Below are positions 28,183 to 38,366 of a DNA stretch of 64,000 bases, piece by piece. The stretch is from Bifidobacterium sp. (GTDB taxonomy: Bacteria > Actinomycetota > Actinomycetes > Actinomycetales > Bifidobacteriaceae), in assembly GCF_022647885.1 (NCBI RefSeq), contig NZ_JALCLM010000001.1:1364001-1428000 (forward strand). The letters are read 5' to 3'. The notes under the pieces are model-generated. The model did no database searches. It saw only the letters and a program-made list of their open reading frames with translations, and was not told the DNA's origin. A program made the position numbers and the translations under genes. Position 1 is the first letter of the stretch. Each line of letters opens with the position of its first letter.

Positions 28183-29250
28183 TTAGAACAACTTGTTGAC
28201 ATCTTTGGGAATTTCAATCCCTAGATGCTTCCATGCCTTATCTGTGGCTATGCGACCTTTAGGTGTACGCATCAAGAATCCTTCTCGAACTAGGTACGGT
28301 TCGCAAACGGTTTCCACAGTCTCTGATTCCTCACCGACCATAGCAGCGAGATTATTGAGACCAACAGGTCCACCTTTGAATTGTTTTACAACGGCAGTGA
28401 GAACTGCGATGTCGAGTCGGTCTAAGCCTTCGGTGTCAATTTGATACAGACTCAGAGCTTGCCTGACATCATCAGAACTGACTTCAACGAGATCGTGCAC
28501 TACAGCCCAATCCCTAACCCTGCGTAGCAAACGGTTAGCAATACGCGGGGTTCCTCTCGATCGCAGTGACAGTTCCGTGGCTGCATCGCCTTTGAGATTG
28601 ACTTGTAATACTCCCGCTGAACGTTCGATAAGACGCTCAAGCTCTTCATGAGGATAGAAATCCAGATGTGCAGTAAAACCAAAACGTGCACGTAATGGTG
28701 AGGGCAACATACCTTCACGAGTTGTAGCCCCCACCACAGTAAAGCGAGGAAGAGTTAGTGGTATTGAAGAAGCACCTGGGCCTTTGCCCACCATAACGTC
28801 TACACGGAAATCTTCCATAGCAATGTATAACAATTCTTCTGCTGCTCTGGGAAGACGATGTATTTCGTCAATAAATAAAATCTCTCCGCTTTCTAGAGAA
28901 CTTAGCATGGAGGCCAAGTCACCAGCATGTTGAATAGCAGGGCCAGAGGTTATGCGGATTGGTACGTTCATCTCACGAGCTACGATCATGGCCAGTGTGG
29001 TCTTACCAAGTCCTGGTGGGCCAGCGAGAAGGATATGATCTGGCGCAACTTCGCGTTTTCTCGCTGCGTCAAGGAACAAACCCAGCTGAGCTTTAAGTCT
29101 AGGCTGTCCGATAAATCCATCTAAATTGTCGGGGCGAAGCTCTTCATCGCTGAGTACTTCTCCGTTGATTGGATCTGCGGATACCATACGTAGTGAATCC
29201 TCTTGAGCACCTGAATTCTTCGTGATGCTGTTGCGCACGTCTTCTGGCAT
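28183..29250 (-). CDS. ruvB: Holliday junction DNA helicase RuvB
   Basis: The ATPase motor for Holliday junction branch migration with RuvA, 355 residues. Walker [12 protein letters not shown] near residue 75, Walker B FIDEIHRL, sensor [18 protein letters not shown] with the arginine finger, and a C-terminal winged helix ([13 protein letters not shown]). It begins one base after the ruvA stop codon. A LexA-type box at 30079-30094 probably drives ruvAB in the SOS response. Confidence 0.97.
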   Translation of the reverse strand: MPEDVRNSITKNSGAQEDSLRMVSADPINGEVLSDEELRPDNLDGFIGQPRLKAQLGLFLDAARKREVAPDHILLAGPPGLGKTTLAMIVAREMNVPIRITSGPAIQHAGDLASMLSSLESGEILFIDEIHRLPRAAEELLYIAMEDFRVDVMVGKGPGASSIPLTLPRFTVVGATTREGMLPSPLRARFGFTAHLDFYPHEELERLIERSAGVLQVNLKGDAATELSLRSRGTPRIANRLLRRVRDWAVVHDLVEVSSDDVRQALSLYQIDTEGLDRLDIAVLTAVVKQFKGGPVGLNNLAAMVGEESETVETVCEPYLVREGFLMRTPKGRIATDKAWKHLGIEIPKDVNKLF

Positions 29251-29251
29251 A

Positions 29252-29863
29252 TTAACGGCCCCTATCTAATGAGGTCAAAGCTAACTTCAACACTTGCGGT
29301 ACATCCTCTGGGCTCAGTGGAACTGTGAAATTACTCTCTTGAGAAACTTGTTGTACGGCGCGCTCTGCATCTCGGGCTTGCCAACCTAGCGATATTAATC
29401 CTTGGACCACCTGTTGACTGCCAGAATCTAAATTATTGTCTCTGTCAGTGGTATTGCGTTCTGGGAGATCGAGACGTCCTGCCAGATCTAGAATAATTTT
29501 TTGCGCTCCTTTGCGTCCGAGTCCAGGAGCTTTTGATAGTGCGGTGGCATCTCCAGCTTCTATTGCTGCGATTAACTGATCGGGGCGCAACGTGGAGAGC
29601 AATGATAAAGCTACTTTTGGCCCTATTCCACTGACTTTCTGCAATCTGATAAACAACATTTTCGAAGATTTTGAGAGAAAACCGAACAGCGTGATAGCGT
29701 CTTGTGACACATTCATAGTGGTATATACCCGTGCAGATGAACCTGCGTGTAAAGAAGCGAGATCCCCTGCGGGCATATGAACTTCATAGCCAACACCAGA
29801 AACTTCAAGTAAGGCAATACTCGCCTCGACACTGGCTATGGTCCCAGACAATAAACCAATCAT
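29252..29863 (-). CDS. ruvA: Holliday junction protein RuvA
   Basis: Tetrameric junction-recognition subunit, 203 residues: N-terminal OB fold ([28 protein letters not shown] in parts), two helix-hairpin-helix motifs ([17 protein letters not shown] and [16 protein letters not shown]) and a C-terminal domain III ([17 protein letters not shown]) that contacts RuvB. ATG 29863 aligns with the family N-terminus and follows GCAAGGTG; a longer frame to 29884 is unlikely. Unlike many actinobacteria, ruvC upstream is separated by 235 bases. Confidence 0.95.
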   Translation of the reverse strand: MIGLLSGTIASVEASIALLEVSGVGYEVHMPAGDLASLHAGSSARVYTTMNVSQDAITLFGFLSKSSKMLFIRLQKVSGIGPKVALSLLSTLRPDQLIAAIEAGDATALSKAPGLGRKGAQKIILDLAGRLDLPERNTTDRDNNLDSGSQQVVQGLISLGWQARDAERAVQQVSQESNFTVPLSPEDVPQVLKLALTSLDRGR

Positions 29864-30078
29864 GCTTGCACCTTGCTCTCTCAACAGGTATCAGACGTAA
29901 ATACACTGTACCTAAGTGTGTGATGCCTTGAAGCTATTAACCCGTGACCTTGCATCATCGATCCCAAATTCAATACTTCTACGTAGGAATGGTTCAGAGC
30001 CTGCTCTTGAGGAGACTTTGTGAGTGGCACTTAATAGCAAGCACTTAATCACACAGCATTCAGAGACAATGAAGCAAT

Positions 30079-30094
30079 TCGAACGTATGTTCGA
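30079..30094 (-). promoter_or_regulatory. LexA (SOS) box upstream of ruvAB
   Basis: TCGAACGTATGTTCGA matches the actinobacterial/Gram-positive LexA consensus of CGAAC, four bases, GTTCG, with extra outer T/A symmetry. It lies just beyond the ruvC stop codon and 216 bases before the ruvA start, so it can control ruvA-ruvB independently of ruvC. Confidence 0.8.
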
Positions 30095-30098
30095 CAGT

Positions 30099-30680
30099 CT
30101 ACATCCCGCGCCCGACTCCGCGACGTTGCGCTGCGCGCTGAGAGGCTGCAGTCCACTGGCGCTGAGCCTGCGTCAAATGTTGCTCGCGCTCTCCACCTTG
30201 TAATGCACCACCAGGTCGTAAAGCATGACAGATTGCCAGTGCCAAGGCATCTGCTGCATCAGCTGGAGTTGGGAGACGATCGAGTTTCAAAATGGTCGTC
30301 ACCATACGCTCCATCTGAATCTTCTCTGCTTGTCCATTGCCAGTAATAGCTAATTTCGCTTCCGTTGGCGTATGCAACGCGACTGGAATATTGCGCTGCG
30401 CCGCCGCCAACATGGCTAGACCAGCTGCCTGAGCAGTGCCTAGTACTGTATTTCTATTTGCCTGAGCAAAAACACGTTCAATAGAAACCGCATCCGGAGA
30501 AAAAGCATCCATTTTGGCACTTAAACCATTGAAAATAGTGAGCAGTCGTAAATCTTGACTTTGCTCAGGCGCTGAACGCACCACATCCACATGGATAAAA
30601 GAAAGCCGGCGGGATGCGCCGGCCTCAATAACGCCGACCCCGCAGCGTGTGAGCCCGGGGTCAACGCCAAGAATAATCAC
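30099..30680 (-). CDS. ruvC: Holliday junction resolvase RuvC
   Basis: Cuts Holliday junctions symmetrically. The 193-residue RNase H-fold protein has the four acidic residues in [19 protein letters not shown], and [12 protein letters not shown]. The basic DNA-binding [17 protein letters not shown] is also present. Its C-terminal tail is Arg/Gln-rich. It starts six bases after the yebC stop and is probably expressed with yebC. Confidence 0.96.
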   Translation of the reverse strand: MIILGVDPGLTRCGVGVIEAGASRRLSFIHVDVVRSAPEQSQDLRLLTIFNGLSAKMDAFSPDAVSIERVFAQANRNTVLGTAQAAGLAMLAAAQRNIPVALHTPTEAKLAITGNGQAEKIQMERMVTTILKLDRLPTPADAADALALAICHALRPGGALQGGEREQHLTQAQRQWTAASQRAAQRRGVGRGM

Positions 30681-30686
30681 TGTCGA

Positions 30687-31442
30687 TTACTCCTCGTCCA
30701 GTTGCGACATCACATCGTCTGAGGCAGTCCAGTTATAATACAGATTCTGCACATCATCGAGGTCATCAAGATTGTCAATAAGCTTGATAACCTTACGAGC
30801 AGAATCAATGTCAAGCTCTACTTCACTCTTTGGATTCAGTACTAAATCCGCAGAATCGTAGTCAATACCTGCATCTTGTAGAGCTTTACGAACCGTCACC
30901 ATATCGCTGGGGTCAGTGAGCACATCGTAACTTTCTTCACCATCAGTTACGTCTTCGGCACCTGCCTCAGCGGCGATTTCAAATACTTTGTCATAATTAT
31001 TGCCTTCTGCAGGAACAACAATCTGACCTTTACGCACGAAGTTAAAACTCACCGAACCATTTTGAGCTAAAGATCCACCAAACTTGGTCAGTGTTGATCG
31101 AACTTCAGCCGCAGCTCTATTTCGGTTATCAGTGAGGCATTCAATAATAAGTCCCACGCCTGCTGGAGCATAGCCTTCGTAAACGATGTCCTCGTAATTC
31201 GCAGCACCAGCTTCTTCTCCTGAACCGCGCTTGACTGCGCGCGTGATGTTGTCCGCTGGTACTGAAGACTTTTTGGCTTTGACGATGGCATCGTACAAGG
31301 TCGGGTTTCCATCGGGGTCGCCGCCACCAGTGCGTGCCGCGATCTCGATGTTTTTAATCAGCTTTGCGAAGAGCTTGCCGCGCTTGGCGTCGATGGCAGC
31401 CTTCTTATGCTTGGTGGTAGCCCACTTGGAATGCCCTGACAT
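30687..31442 (-). CDS. yebC: YebC/PmpR-family DNA-binding regulator
   Basis: A 251-residue three-domain protein of the YebC/TACO1 family starting [22 protein letters not shown], with [15 protein letters not shown] and [15 protein letters not shown]. Family members are described as transcriptional regulators of ruv or quorum-sensing genes and, more recently, as helping translation through polyproline stretches. Location directly before ruvC is the classical arrangement. Promoter probably in the 104 bases between it and pimA. Confidence 0.95.
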   Translation of the reverse strand: MSGHSKWATTKHKKAAIDAKRGKLFAKLIKNIEIAARTGGGDPDGNPTLYDAIVKAKKSSVPADNITRAVKRGSGEEAGAANYEDIVYEGYAPAGVGLIIECLTDNRNRAAAEVRSTLTKFGGSLAQNGSVSFNFVRKGQIVVPAEGNNYDKVFEIAAEAGAEDVTDGEESYDVLTDPSDMVTVRKALQDAGIDYDSADLVLNPKSEVELDIDSARKVIKLIDNLDDLDDVQNLYYNWTASDDVMSQLDEE

Positions 31443-31546
31443 TTCGCTCCTGACAGATTCGATACATTAAACGACAACGAGTCTAGGGTGTCTCTGAGAC
31501 AAAAGAATACTCATTCAGCGCTAAACAAAGGACTAATCGTGCGCTG

Positions 31547-32743
31547 TTATTGAGATGCAAGGACTTTTGCATAAATGGATAGTACGCTTCTAGTGACTTC
31601 TGACCAGTCATAGTCACGCGCGCGTACTTCGCCTCGCGTGCAAAGTGACGTGCGGGCTGAATCGTTGCTGACAAGCTCAATGACTGCATCAGCACACGCA
31701 TGTGCATCTCCATTGGTAAAAAGCTTCGCCGCCGTGCCTTCCTTCGAAACAGCCTTAAATGCCTTTAAGTCTGATGCTACAGTCGCACATCCTGCAGCCA
31801 TAGCCTCAGCAAGTACAATCCCGAAACTCTCTCCACCAATTTGCGGTGCAACGTAGACGGTCAGACTTTTGTAAAACTCAGCTTTATCATCATCACTAAT
31901 ACGTCCGAGGAATTCCGTGGCTGCCAGTAACTCTTCGGAAAATGAACTGAGAATCTTACGTCCATCCGCTTCTCCGTCTCCTACACACAAAAATCTTGCA
32001 TGTGGGATGTGCTCAAGGATGAGCGAAGCTGCTCTAGCAAATACTGCGAAGCCTTTACGATCCTCACCCATACGACCCAAGAATCCAATAGTAGGTGCGC
32101 TTGGTGTACCAAGCCACTCAGACCGAGTCCGCGCAGCCGCGAACGACGCAGTGTTAATGCCGTTTGGAATTACAGAAATATCTGTTGCTGGATCAAGGTA
32201 GTGGCTTGCAGTTTCCAATGCAGAGTCACTAACACAAATTGCTGCTCGAATATTAGAAAGATACGAACGAAGATATAACTGAGTGCATTTTAGTGCCAAC
32301 GGGTATGTATCAAATGAAGCATGGAAGGTAGCGACATAAGGGCACGGATCGAAGCCTGGTATCAACGGTTTATGGCTGATGCTGGGGACTTCAGGTTCGT
32401 GTAAATGCACAATGTCAAAGTGGCCTTGCTTTACCCAACGTCTGGTTGTAGAGCCTACCCAGCCAAAATAGCTAAGGTTAGCTACTGAACCGTTGTATGG
32501 AATGGCGAAAGAGCTCCCCGTCGTTTGTACCCATAATGGCATGTCATGCGTACGTCTCCCAGGTGCTAGAACCTCAACATCATGACCGCGTGCTATGAGT
32601 TGCTTCGCGAAATCTCTGATATGAAGTTGCACGCCACCAGGGGTCTCAAAAGAATAAGGGCTAATGATACCGACTTTGAGCTTGCGCCCATCCAACGGGT
32701 CAGTGCTGTCATTTGATGCGGAATGTTGAGAATCTACAAACAT
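31547..32743 (-). CDS. pimA: Phosphatidyl-myo-inositol mannosyltransferase, PimA-like
   Basis: A 398-residue GT4-type GT-B glycosyltransferase expected to add mannose from GDP-mannose to phosphatidylinositol at the inner membrane face. N-terminal KVGIISPYSFETPGGVQLHIRD (in part) holds the loop GGVQ; HLHEPEVP, GRMGEDRKGF and the nucleotide-sugar EX7E segment GESFGIVLAEAMAAG follow. It is last in the order thrS-HIT-PIP synthase-patA-pimA, the arrangement known from mycobacteria. It begins three bases past the patA stop. The N-terminal 20 residues are not conserved. Confidence 0.9.
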   Translation of the reverse strand: MFVDSQHSASNDSTDPLDGRKLKVGIISPYSFETPGGVQLHIRDFAKQLIARGHDVEVLAPGRRTHDMPLWVQTTGSSFAIPYNGSVANLSYFGWVGSTTRRWVKQGHFDIVHLHEPEVPSISHKPLIPGFDPCPYVATFHASFDTYPLALKCTQLYLRSYLSNIRAAICVSDSALETASHYLDPATDISVIPNGINTASFAAARTRSEWLGTPSAPTIGFLGRMGEDRKGFAVFARAASLILEHIPHARFLCVGDGEADGRKILSSFSEELLAATEFLGRISDDDKAEFYKSLTVYVAPQIGGESFGIVLAEAMAAGCATVASDLKAFKAVSKEGTAAKLFTNGDAHACADAVIELVSNDSARTSLCTRGEVRARDYDWSEVTRSVLSIYAKVLASQ

Positions 32744-32746
32744 AGG

Positions 32747-33745
32747 TCACATTCTCTCACTCTGAGTATCTGCTGGATGTGGCGAAACGCCAAAATTCGC
32801 AGGGACACCGTGCAAACGTTGTAAATCAAGATCCTCAATAAATATCGGTTGGAGCATATGCCAATCTTCGGGGAATCGCTCGATGTCTTTAGTCCAAATA
32901 TCCACCCAAGCTTGAGAAATAGCTGTGACTGCCTGTTCTGTTGGCATGTCATCATAATCATGTGGATTAACCGGACCACTCACAGTACATACATGACCGG
33001 TGCTTACACCTGCCTGTCGTTTTCGATCACCATGCAAGGCTTCTCGATGCATATTAACGATATACAGAGGTTTGCCACTTTGTAGCGCAATAGTAGCTGG
33101 GCCACGCGCGACACGAATGATTGAACCAAATGCTTGAACAAAAATGCCATGCTTACTTAAATCACGATCTGCCAGCAGCGGGACAACCACATGCTCTTGC
33201 ATCAAACAGTCCTCTAACTGTTGTGTTAAACCATGTTGGCCTGTGAGAAGAATGGTCATGCCGAGAGTTTCTCTGATGCTCACAAAAGTATGCAACAGTT
33301 GCTCGCTTTGTAAACGTTCTGCGACAGTAGTTACAGGTGCTATGGCATCATTTGCCCAGTATCCTGCGTAATCCCAATTGCCTTGATGTCCCATAGCTAT
33401 TGGTGCCGAAGAGGAAGTGCATTGCTGCTGTATAGAGGAGAGCCCATCCCCCTCACCACGTATGCGTGCATGGAGTTGTTGCGAACTCCTCGCACCCACA
33501 GTCAGCGCCTCAGCGAAGTAGATGAAATATGATGTCATAGCAGCACGGGACGTCGATCTAAGAGTTTTGCGATCAACCGATCCATCACGGTGCATTAATA
33601 CTTGAGCTAAATTACGCTCTAATTGGCGAACACCACCGATATGAAATGCCCATGCAACATTGGCCACGAAAGTAAATACTGCTCTCACTGAGCCCTCTGG
33701 GAGCCACGAGGCATGACGGGCTAATGCACTTAATATTGCATTCAT
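32747..33745 (-). CDS. patA: Phosphatidylinositol mannoside acyltransferase, PatA-like
   Basis: A 332-residue LpxL/HtrB-family acyltransferase. The catalytic HxxxxD motif is present as GHQGNWD. A hydrophobic N-terminal region and a conserved positive patch (RDLSKHGIFVQAFGSIIRVARG in part) are typical for acyl-CoA-dependent membrane acyltransferases. In actinobacteria with this gene order the enzyme acylates the mannose of PIMs. It lies between the PIP synthase and pimA genes with gaps of ten and three bases, so an operon is near certain. Confidence 0.88.
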   Translation of the reverse strand: MNAILSALARHASWLPEGSVRAVFTFVANVAWAFHIGGVRQLERNLAQVLMHRDGSVDRKTLRSTSRAAMTSYFIYFAEALTVGARSSQQLHARIRGEGDGLSSIQQQCTSSSAPIAMGHQGNWDYAGYWANDAIAPVTTVAERLQSEQLLHTFVSIRETLGMTILLTGQHGLTQQLEDCLMQEHVVVPLLADRDLSKHGIFVQAFGSIIRVARGPATIALQSGKPLYIVNMHREALHGDRKRQAGVSTGHVCTVSGPVNPHDYDDMPTEQAVTAISQAWVDIWTKDIERFPEDWHMLQPIFIEDLDLQRLHGVPANFGVSPHPADTQSERM

Positions 33746-33755
33746 CAGATTCGGC

Positions 33756-34418
33756 CTATTCGTGCGAAGGATCGGCGGGTTTGGGAGATGTACTCATGCT
33801 TTGAGATACATGCCAAATTCTTTGCCAAACAGTGACAACGCCAAGTATGGCAAGCAGAATCATGCAGCATGCCAAAATTGCTGGTGGCAAACCGACTCCT
33901 GTAAGAGCCATTCCTACCAGAATGATTACCAAACGGTCTGAGCGCGTCGCTATACCATTTTTCGCATCAAAACCCTCAGCCTCTGCACGAGCACGGGCAT
34001 ATGACGTAACGAAGGAGGTCATAACTGAAAATAATGCTGCATACATGCCTATTTCGGGCCAATAGTTGATGTCGTTACTGCTACTAGTGGCGATGAGACG
34101 ATGGAAAAAGATGATAACGCCGGCAAGAATTGCCCAATCAGCAATACGATCTAATGTGGAGTCAAGGAAAGCTCCGAATTGTGTGCCACCACCGCTGAGT
34201 GCTGCCACCGATCCGTCCAAGGAATCGAATATCACCAAAATGGTCAATACTATGGCTCCTGGCAACAGCCAACCGGTGATTCCCGTAATTATAGAAACCA
34301 AGACAGTCCCCGCGGCACCAACAATCGTTACCACGTTCGCGGTGACTCCAATGGACACTAAACCGCGAGCAATGGGGGCAATCAGCCGTTTCCATGGTTT
34401 GCGCAAATGCTCAAACAT
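33756..34418 (-). CDS. pgsA1: CDP-alcohol phosphatidyltransferase, phosphatidylinositol-phosphate synthase-like
   Basis: A 220-residue membrane enzyme with about six helices. The signature is present as D65, D68-G69, A72, G82, D86 and D90, but the Arg normally paired with the Ala (A-R) is Ala73 here. All catalytic Asp residues remain. Gene order (HIT upstream, patA and pimA downstream) argues for phosphatidylinositol-phosphate synthase using inositol 1-phosphate rather than PgsA proper. The start shares one base with the HIT stop (TGATG). The changed Arg deserves checking against other bifidobacterial orthologues. Confidence 0.85.
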   Translation of the reverse strand: MFEHLRKPWKRLIAPIARGLVSIGVTANVVTIVGAAGTVLVSIITGITGWLLPGAIVLTILVIFDSLDGSVAALSGGGTQFGAFLDSTLDRIADWAILAGVIIFFHRLIATSSSNDINYWPEIGMYAALFSVMTSFVTSYARARAEAEGFDAKNGIATRSDRLVIILVGMALTGVGLPPAILACCMILLAILGVVTVWQRIWHVSQSMSTSPKPADPSHE

Positions 34419-35113
34419 CAGTTTTCCTTCTCCTTGGGCTGTGTATTAGCCTGTCCCCCAAATAAGCTCATGAAAGCTTGGGCATATGCTTCACGCTGGT
34501 CGGACAACAATATCGGCATAGTTCGAGTTTGAGCGACTATAGGCATAAAGTTTGAGTCACCACTCCAACGAGGCACAATATGCTGATGCAAATGCGATGC
34601 GACACCAGCACCTGCAACAGCTCCTTGATTAATACCAAGATTCCATCCATCCGGATGCGAAACCTCATCCATTACCCGCATGGCCTGGGTACTGGTCTTT
34701 TCAAATTCGAAGAGTTCATCGTCATGTAAATCAGTCAGCATGCTGATATGACGGTATGGGCACACCATTACGTGTCCGACATTGTATGGGTACAAATTCA
34801 TGATGACAAAGACATGTTGGCCTCGCCATACAATCAAACCGTCCTCATCGGACTTACCTGGGGCCTCGCAAAATGGGCAAGTCTGTGAGGCATTGCTGTC
34901 ATCCTGATGCTTTTCAGAGAGAACGTAGGCCATACGTTGTGGAGTCCACAGACGCTCAATGTGATCCTCCGCTGGTGGAAAATCGTCAGCCGTGTCACAT
35001 CTCACCGGCTCTCCAATAGTCGAAGAGCCGCTATCTTGTTGAACGGTTGTGTGGTGACTCTGTTGTACGGAGCCGCCACACAATCTGGCAGCGTCATCAT
35101 GACTGCTATTCAT
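34418..35113 (-). CDS. HIT-domain protein, Ap4A phosphorylase-like
   Basis: A 231-residue histidine-triad protein. The triad is in ASHLHQHIVPRW (HxHxH). A CPFCEAPGKSDEDG segment near residue 80 may bind metal, and RGQHVFVIMNLYPYNVGHVMV (in part) forms the core. Orthologues between thrS and pgsA1 in mycobacteria (Rv2613c) are Ap4A phosphorylases. The N-terminal 60 residues are low-complexity and may not be structured. It starts 11 bases after thrS. Confidence 0.87.
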   Translation of the reverse strand: MNSSHDDAARLCGGSVQQSHHTTVQQDSGSSTIGEPVRCDTADDFPPAEDHIERLWTPQRMAYVLSEKHQDDSNASQTCPFCEAPGKSDEDGLIVWRGQHVFVIMNLYPYNVGHVMVCPYRHISMLTDLHDDELFEFEKTSTQAMRVMDEVSHPDGWNLGINQGAVAGAGVASHLHQHIVPRWSGDSNFMPIVAQTRTMPILLSDQREAYAQAFMSLFGGQANTQPKEKEN

Positions 35114-35124
35114 AATAGTCTAGC

Positions 35125-37170
35125 TTACTGCTGAGTGATGCCTGTTGCTGAAGAGAAGTCTTCTGCAGTGCTTACCTGAACTCGTTTCGCAATGGCTGTG
35201 GTAATACCAGTTATGGCAGTTTCTACAGCTACGCCGTTAATCTGGCTACCGTCACGGAAACGGAAACTCACTGCATTGTTGCTGCGATCGTCCTCGCCAG
35301 CAATGAGTGTGAACGGAACCTTTGATTTGGAGGCGTTGCGAATTTTCTTGCCAAAGCGATCGTCTGAACGGTCAATTTCGCAGCGAACCAAAGCATTCTC
35401 AAGGCGTTGAAGTATACCTTCGAGATGTTCAGTGTATTCGTCAGCAACCGGAATGGCCTCAACTTGAACAGGTGCAAGCCAAGCAGGGAAAGCTCCGGCA
35501 TAGTGTTCGAGCAGAATAGCGAAAAAGCGTTCGATTGAGCCAAAAAGTGCACGGTGAATCATCACTGGTCGTTGATGTGAGCCATCTGCTGCAACGTATT
35601 CCAATTGGAAACGTTCTGGGAGATTGAAATCGAGCTGAATCGTAGAAACCTGCCAGGTTCGGCCGATAGCATCACGGGCCTGGACAGAAATCTTAGGCCC
35701 ATAGAACGCCGCACCACCTGGGTCATCGACAAGGTCAAGCCCTGAATTCCTCGCGACCTCAGCTAGGGTGTTGGTGGCCACCTCCCACACTTCGTCGCTG
35801 CCGACGAACTTATTTGGATCCTTGGTGGAAAGCTCAAGATAGAAATCGTTGAGACCAAAATCCTTGAGCAGACCAAGTACGAAGTCGAGCAAGCTCTTTA
35901 ACTCGTCTTTCATCTGTTCACGAGTGCAATAGATATGCGAATCGTCTTGAGTGAGCCCTCGGACTCTGGTCAGACCATGAACGACGCCTGACTTCTCATA
36001 ACGATAAACCGTACCGAATTCAAAGAGGCGCAGTGGCAGCTCTTTGTATGAGCGCTGACGTGAGCGGAAGATGAGGTTATGCATTGGGCAATTCATCGGC
36101 TTCAGGTAGTAGTCGAAGCCTTGCTTGGTTACCTGACCATCTGCATCAGTCTCTTCATCAAGATGCATTGGGGGGTACATGCCATCTTTGTACCACTGCA
36201 AATGCCCAGAAATCTCATAAAGATGACCTTTGGTGATATGAGGAGTCTGCACGAAGCTGTAGTGATGCTTGCGATGTTGCTCGCGTGAGTAATCCTCCAT
36301 CGCATTGATAATTGCAGCTCCCTTGGGATGGAATACTGCCAGTCCAGGGCCTATCTCGTCAGGGAATGAGAATAGATCCATTTCGGCACCGAGTTTACGA
36401 TGATCCCTTTTTGCAGCTTCCTCCATACGAGAGAGGTACGCCTTCATCTCATCCTTGCTGGGCCATGCAGTGCCATAGATACGTTGTAGCATGGGATTCT
36501 TCTCACTGCCACGCCAATAGGCAGCAGCAGTTCGTTGAAGTTTGAAGGCCTTGATATATCGCGTGTTTGGCAGGTGTGGTCCGCGGCACAAATCTTTCCA
36601 TACGACTGTGCCCTCGCGGTCAATGTTGTCATACATACTGAGTTCGCCGGTCGAAACCTCTGTTGCGGCTTCCTGATCTATTTCAGCTTCCTTGACACCA
36701 ATAAGTTCAAGTTTGTATGGTTGATCGGCTTCTTCTGCGCGAGCTTCGTCCTCAGAGACGATACGACGCTGGAATCGCTGTGCAGACTTAATGATGCGCT
36801 GCATGCGCTTTTCTATATCTTTGAGATCCTCAGGGGTGAATGGCTTCTCTACATCGAAGTCATAATAGAATCCGTCATCAATAACGGGACCTATGCCAAG
36901 CTTGGCATCAGGACGAACTTCCTGAACTGCCTGTGCCATCACATGGGTGCAGGAGTGACGCATAATGGCAACGCCGTCTGCACTGTCGAGGGTAATCGCT
37001 TCTACTAAGTCGCCGTCATGAAGCGGGGTATACAGGTCTCTAGCTTCGCCGTTGATCTTGACGGCGATAATGTCTTTATTCTCCGCGAAGAGTTCGGTTC
37101 CGGTCACTGTGGCATTCACCTCCTTGCGATCACCGTTGATATTGATGGAGATGGTCTGTGAGGCTGCCAT
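35125..37170 (-). CDS. thrS: Threonyl-tRNA synthetase
   Basis: Charges tRNA-Thr. The 681-residue class II synthetase has an N-terminal TGS domain ([21 protein letters not shown] in part), an editing/second domain with [11 protein letters not shown], the catalytic core ([13 protein letters not shown] with the zinc Cys and His; [16 protein letters not shown]) and the anticodon-binding C-terminus ([20 protein letters not shown] in part). It heads the PIM operon. AAGGACG precedes the ATG. I looked for a T-box leader in the 209 bases upstream and saw none. Confidence 0.97.
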   Translation of the reverse strand: MAASQTISININGDRKEVNATVTGTELFAENKDIIAVKINGEARDLYTPLHDGDLVEAITLDSADGVAIMRHSCTHVMAQAVQEVRPDAKLGIGPVIDDGFYYDFDVEKPFTPEDLKDIEKRMQRIIKSAQRFQRRIVSEDEARAEEADQPYKLELIGVKEAEIDQEAATEVSTGELSMYDNIDREGTVVWKDLCRGPHLPNTRYIKAFKLQRTAAAYWRGSEKNPMLQRIYGTAWPSKDEMKAYLSRMEEAAKRDHRKLGAEMDLFSFPDEIGPGLAVFHPKGAAIINAMEDYSREQHRKHHYSFVQTPHITKGHLYEISGHLQWYKDGMYPPMHLDEETDADGQVTKQGFDYYLKPMNCPMHNLIFRSRQRSYKELPLRLFEFGTVYRYEKSGVVHGLTRVRGLTQDDSHIYCTREQMKDELKSLLDFVLGLLKDFGLNDFYLELSTKDPNKFVGSDEVWEVATNTLAEVARNSGLDLVDDPGGAAFYGPKISVQARDAIGRTWQVSTIQLDFNLPERFQLEYVAADGSHQRPVMIHRALFGSIERFFAILLEHYAGAFPAWLAPVQVEAIPVADEYTEHLEGILQRLENALVRCEIDRSDDRFGKKIRNASKSKVPFTLIAGEDDRSNNAVSFRFRDGSQINGVAVETAITGITTAIAKRVQVSTAEDFSSATGITQQ

Positions 37171-37336
37171 AGTGCCGTCCTTACTCTCGACCCGCGTTAC
37201 AAGGTGCAGGTCTGGACTGTGTGTGTACGCATTTGATGCCCATCAAACGCGATATTTGACAACCGCCACCATATGAGGTGACACAGACAATCGGCAGTCT
37301 CACACAGCAATATCAATGTCTTAAAGTCTCTTAAAT

Positions 37337-37380
37337 ACAACACTGTTTCGCTCTCACGCGATGTGTTTATACAGTATTGT
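37337..37380 (-). terminator. Possible terminator of the serine hydrolase gene
   Basis: ACAACACTGT (37337-37346) and ACAGTATTGT (37371-37380) pair with one mismatch directly after the minus-strand stop codon. The stem is weak. Confidence 0.4.
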
Positions 37381-38363
37381 TATCCAATCATCGTTTCCCA
37401 AGTCAGTTTCGATAATTCTCTGATCTCTGCCTGTGCTTGTGAAGAGCTGTCGATCTCCTGAGTCAAAACAGTTATGGTATAAGCCCCCGAAGTGGTATAC
37501 ACCAATGCAGCATCATTCTCCGTACCAGGTATCTCTCCAGTTTTATTGGCAACGTGTGTACCAGTTGGAAGGCCTGCGGGAATTTTACTTCTGCGCGTCT
37601 GTGCCAACAACAATGTCAACATTCGTTGGCTTGAATCTTCGCTGACCAGATCATTGTTATATATGGATGTCATGAACTTGCCACAATCTTGTGCTGAGGT
37701 GACTTTCTTAGTCGCATCGTGCGTACCGCTGTCATACAGTAAATCGCTTTGCGATGTTTGCGAGAAACCATATCGTTGAGCTATCTGATTGACTAGCGCG
37801 AAGCCTTGCGAATTATTGCCTTCGCCCAGAGTGGATATCAATTCATTCGCCGCCAGATTGGAACTGACTGTTATCATTTGGGTCAACAGATTATCAATTT
37901 GTGTGGTGTCGGTGAGATGTCCATCGTGAATCTGTTGAAACACGGCCAGCATAATATACAGCTTAATAAGGCTTGCTGCGGGTTGTTGGTGGTTGTTCAC
38001 AGAGATTGATGCTCCACTGCTCATGTCCGCGACGTACACTTGCCAGGTTCCCTGATATCCCGCGATTTGGGTCTTGAGTTGTTCTTGGAGCGCGTCCAAT
38101 TTTCGCTGTTCGCTTTGTTTAGCTGCATCTTGTGTATTGATTTTCGGCGCAGCAGTTCTTGCCAAGTCTGGGTTTGAAGATGTGTCACTAGTACTCATCT
38201 CGGATGATGTAGCGTGGCTCAGTGCTGATCTCTTGGTGTCTGGTATCCACCAGTATGCAACACCACATAACACTACGATTGCGCCTACCAGAGCCGCTGC
38301 AAGGTACTGCTTACGCCTATTATTTTGGCAAGAACGCCTATGTGCTGGAATATGTCTGCCCAT
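37380..38363 (-). CDS. Membrane-anchored class A beta-lactamase-like serine hydrolase
   Basis: A 327-residue protein: basic N-terminus, one membrane helix (about residues 19-40), a Ser/Thr-rich linker, and an extracytoplasmic class A beta-lactamase-fold domain (about 100-327). The active-site motifs are S131-L-I-K134 (SxxK), S167-S-N169 (SxN) and K274-T-G276 (KTG). The deacylating Glu of the true beta-lactamase omega loop (ExxLN) is not seen in the corresponding SDLLYDSGTHD region, so a DD-peptidase-like or other peptidoglycan role is as likely as beta-lactam hydrolysis. It begins three bases after the upstream zinc-ribbon gene, whose domain looks like a dead relative. Confidence 0.82.
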   Translation of the reverse strand: MGRHIPAHRRSCQNNRRKQYLAAALVGAIVVLCGVAYWWIPDTKRSALSHATSSEMSTSDTSSNPDLARTAAPKINTQDAAKQSEQRKLDALQEQLKTQIAGYQGTWQVYVADMSSGASISVNNHQQPAASLIKLYIMLAVFQQIHDGHLTDTTQIDNLLTQMITVSSNLAANELISTLGEGNNSQGFALVNQIAQRYGFSQTSQSDLLYDSGTHDATKKVTSAQDCGKFMTSIYNNDLVSEDSSQRMLTLLLAQTRRSKIPAGLPTGTHVANKTGEIPGTENDAALVYTTSGAYTITVLTQEIDSSSQAQAEIRELSKLTWETMIG

Positions 38364-38366
38364 GAG

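Noticed and set aside
30588-30620. GC-rich inverted repeat at the start of ruvC
   Set aside because: It lies within conserved RuvC coding sequence and is explained by codons for Gly, Ala and Arg.
37171-37379. T-box leader upstream of thrS
   Set aside because: No T-box core sequence or specifier arrangement could be found in the 209 bases.
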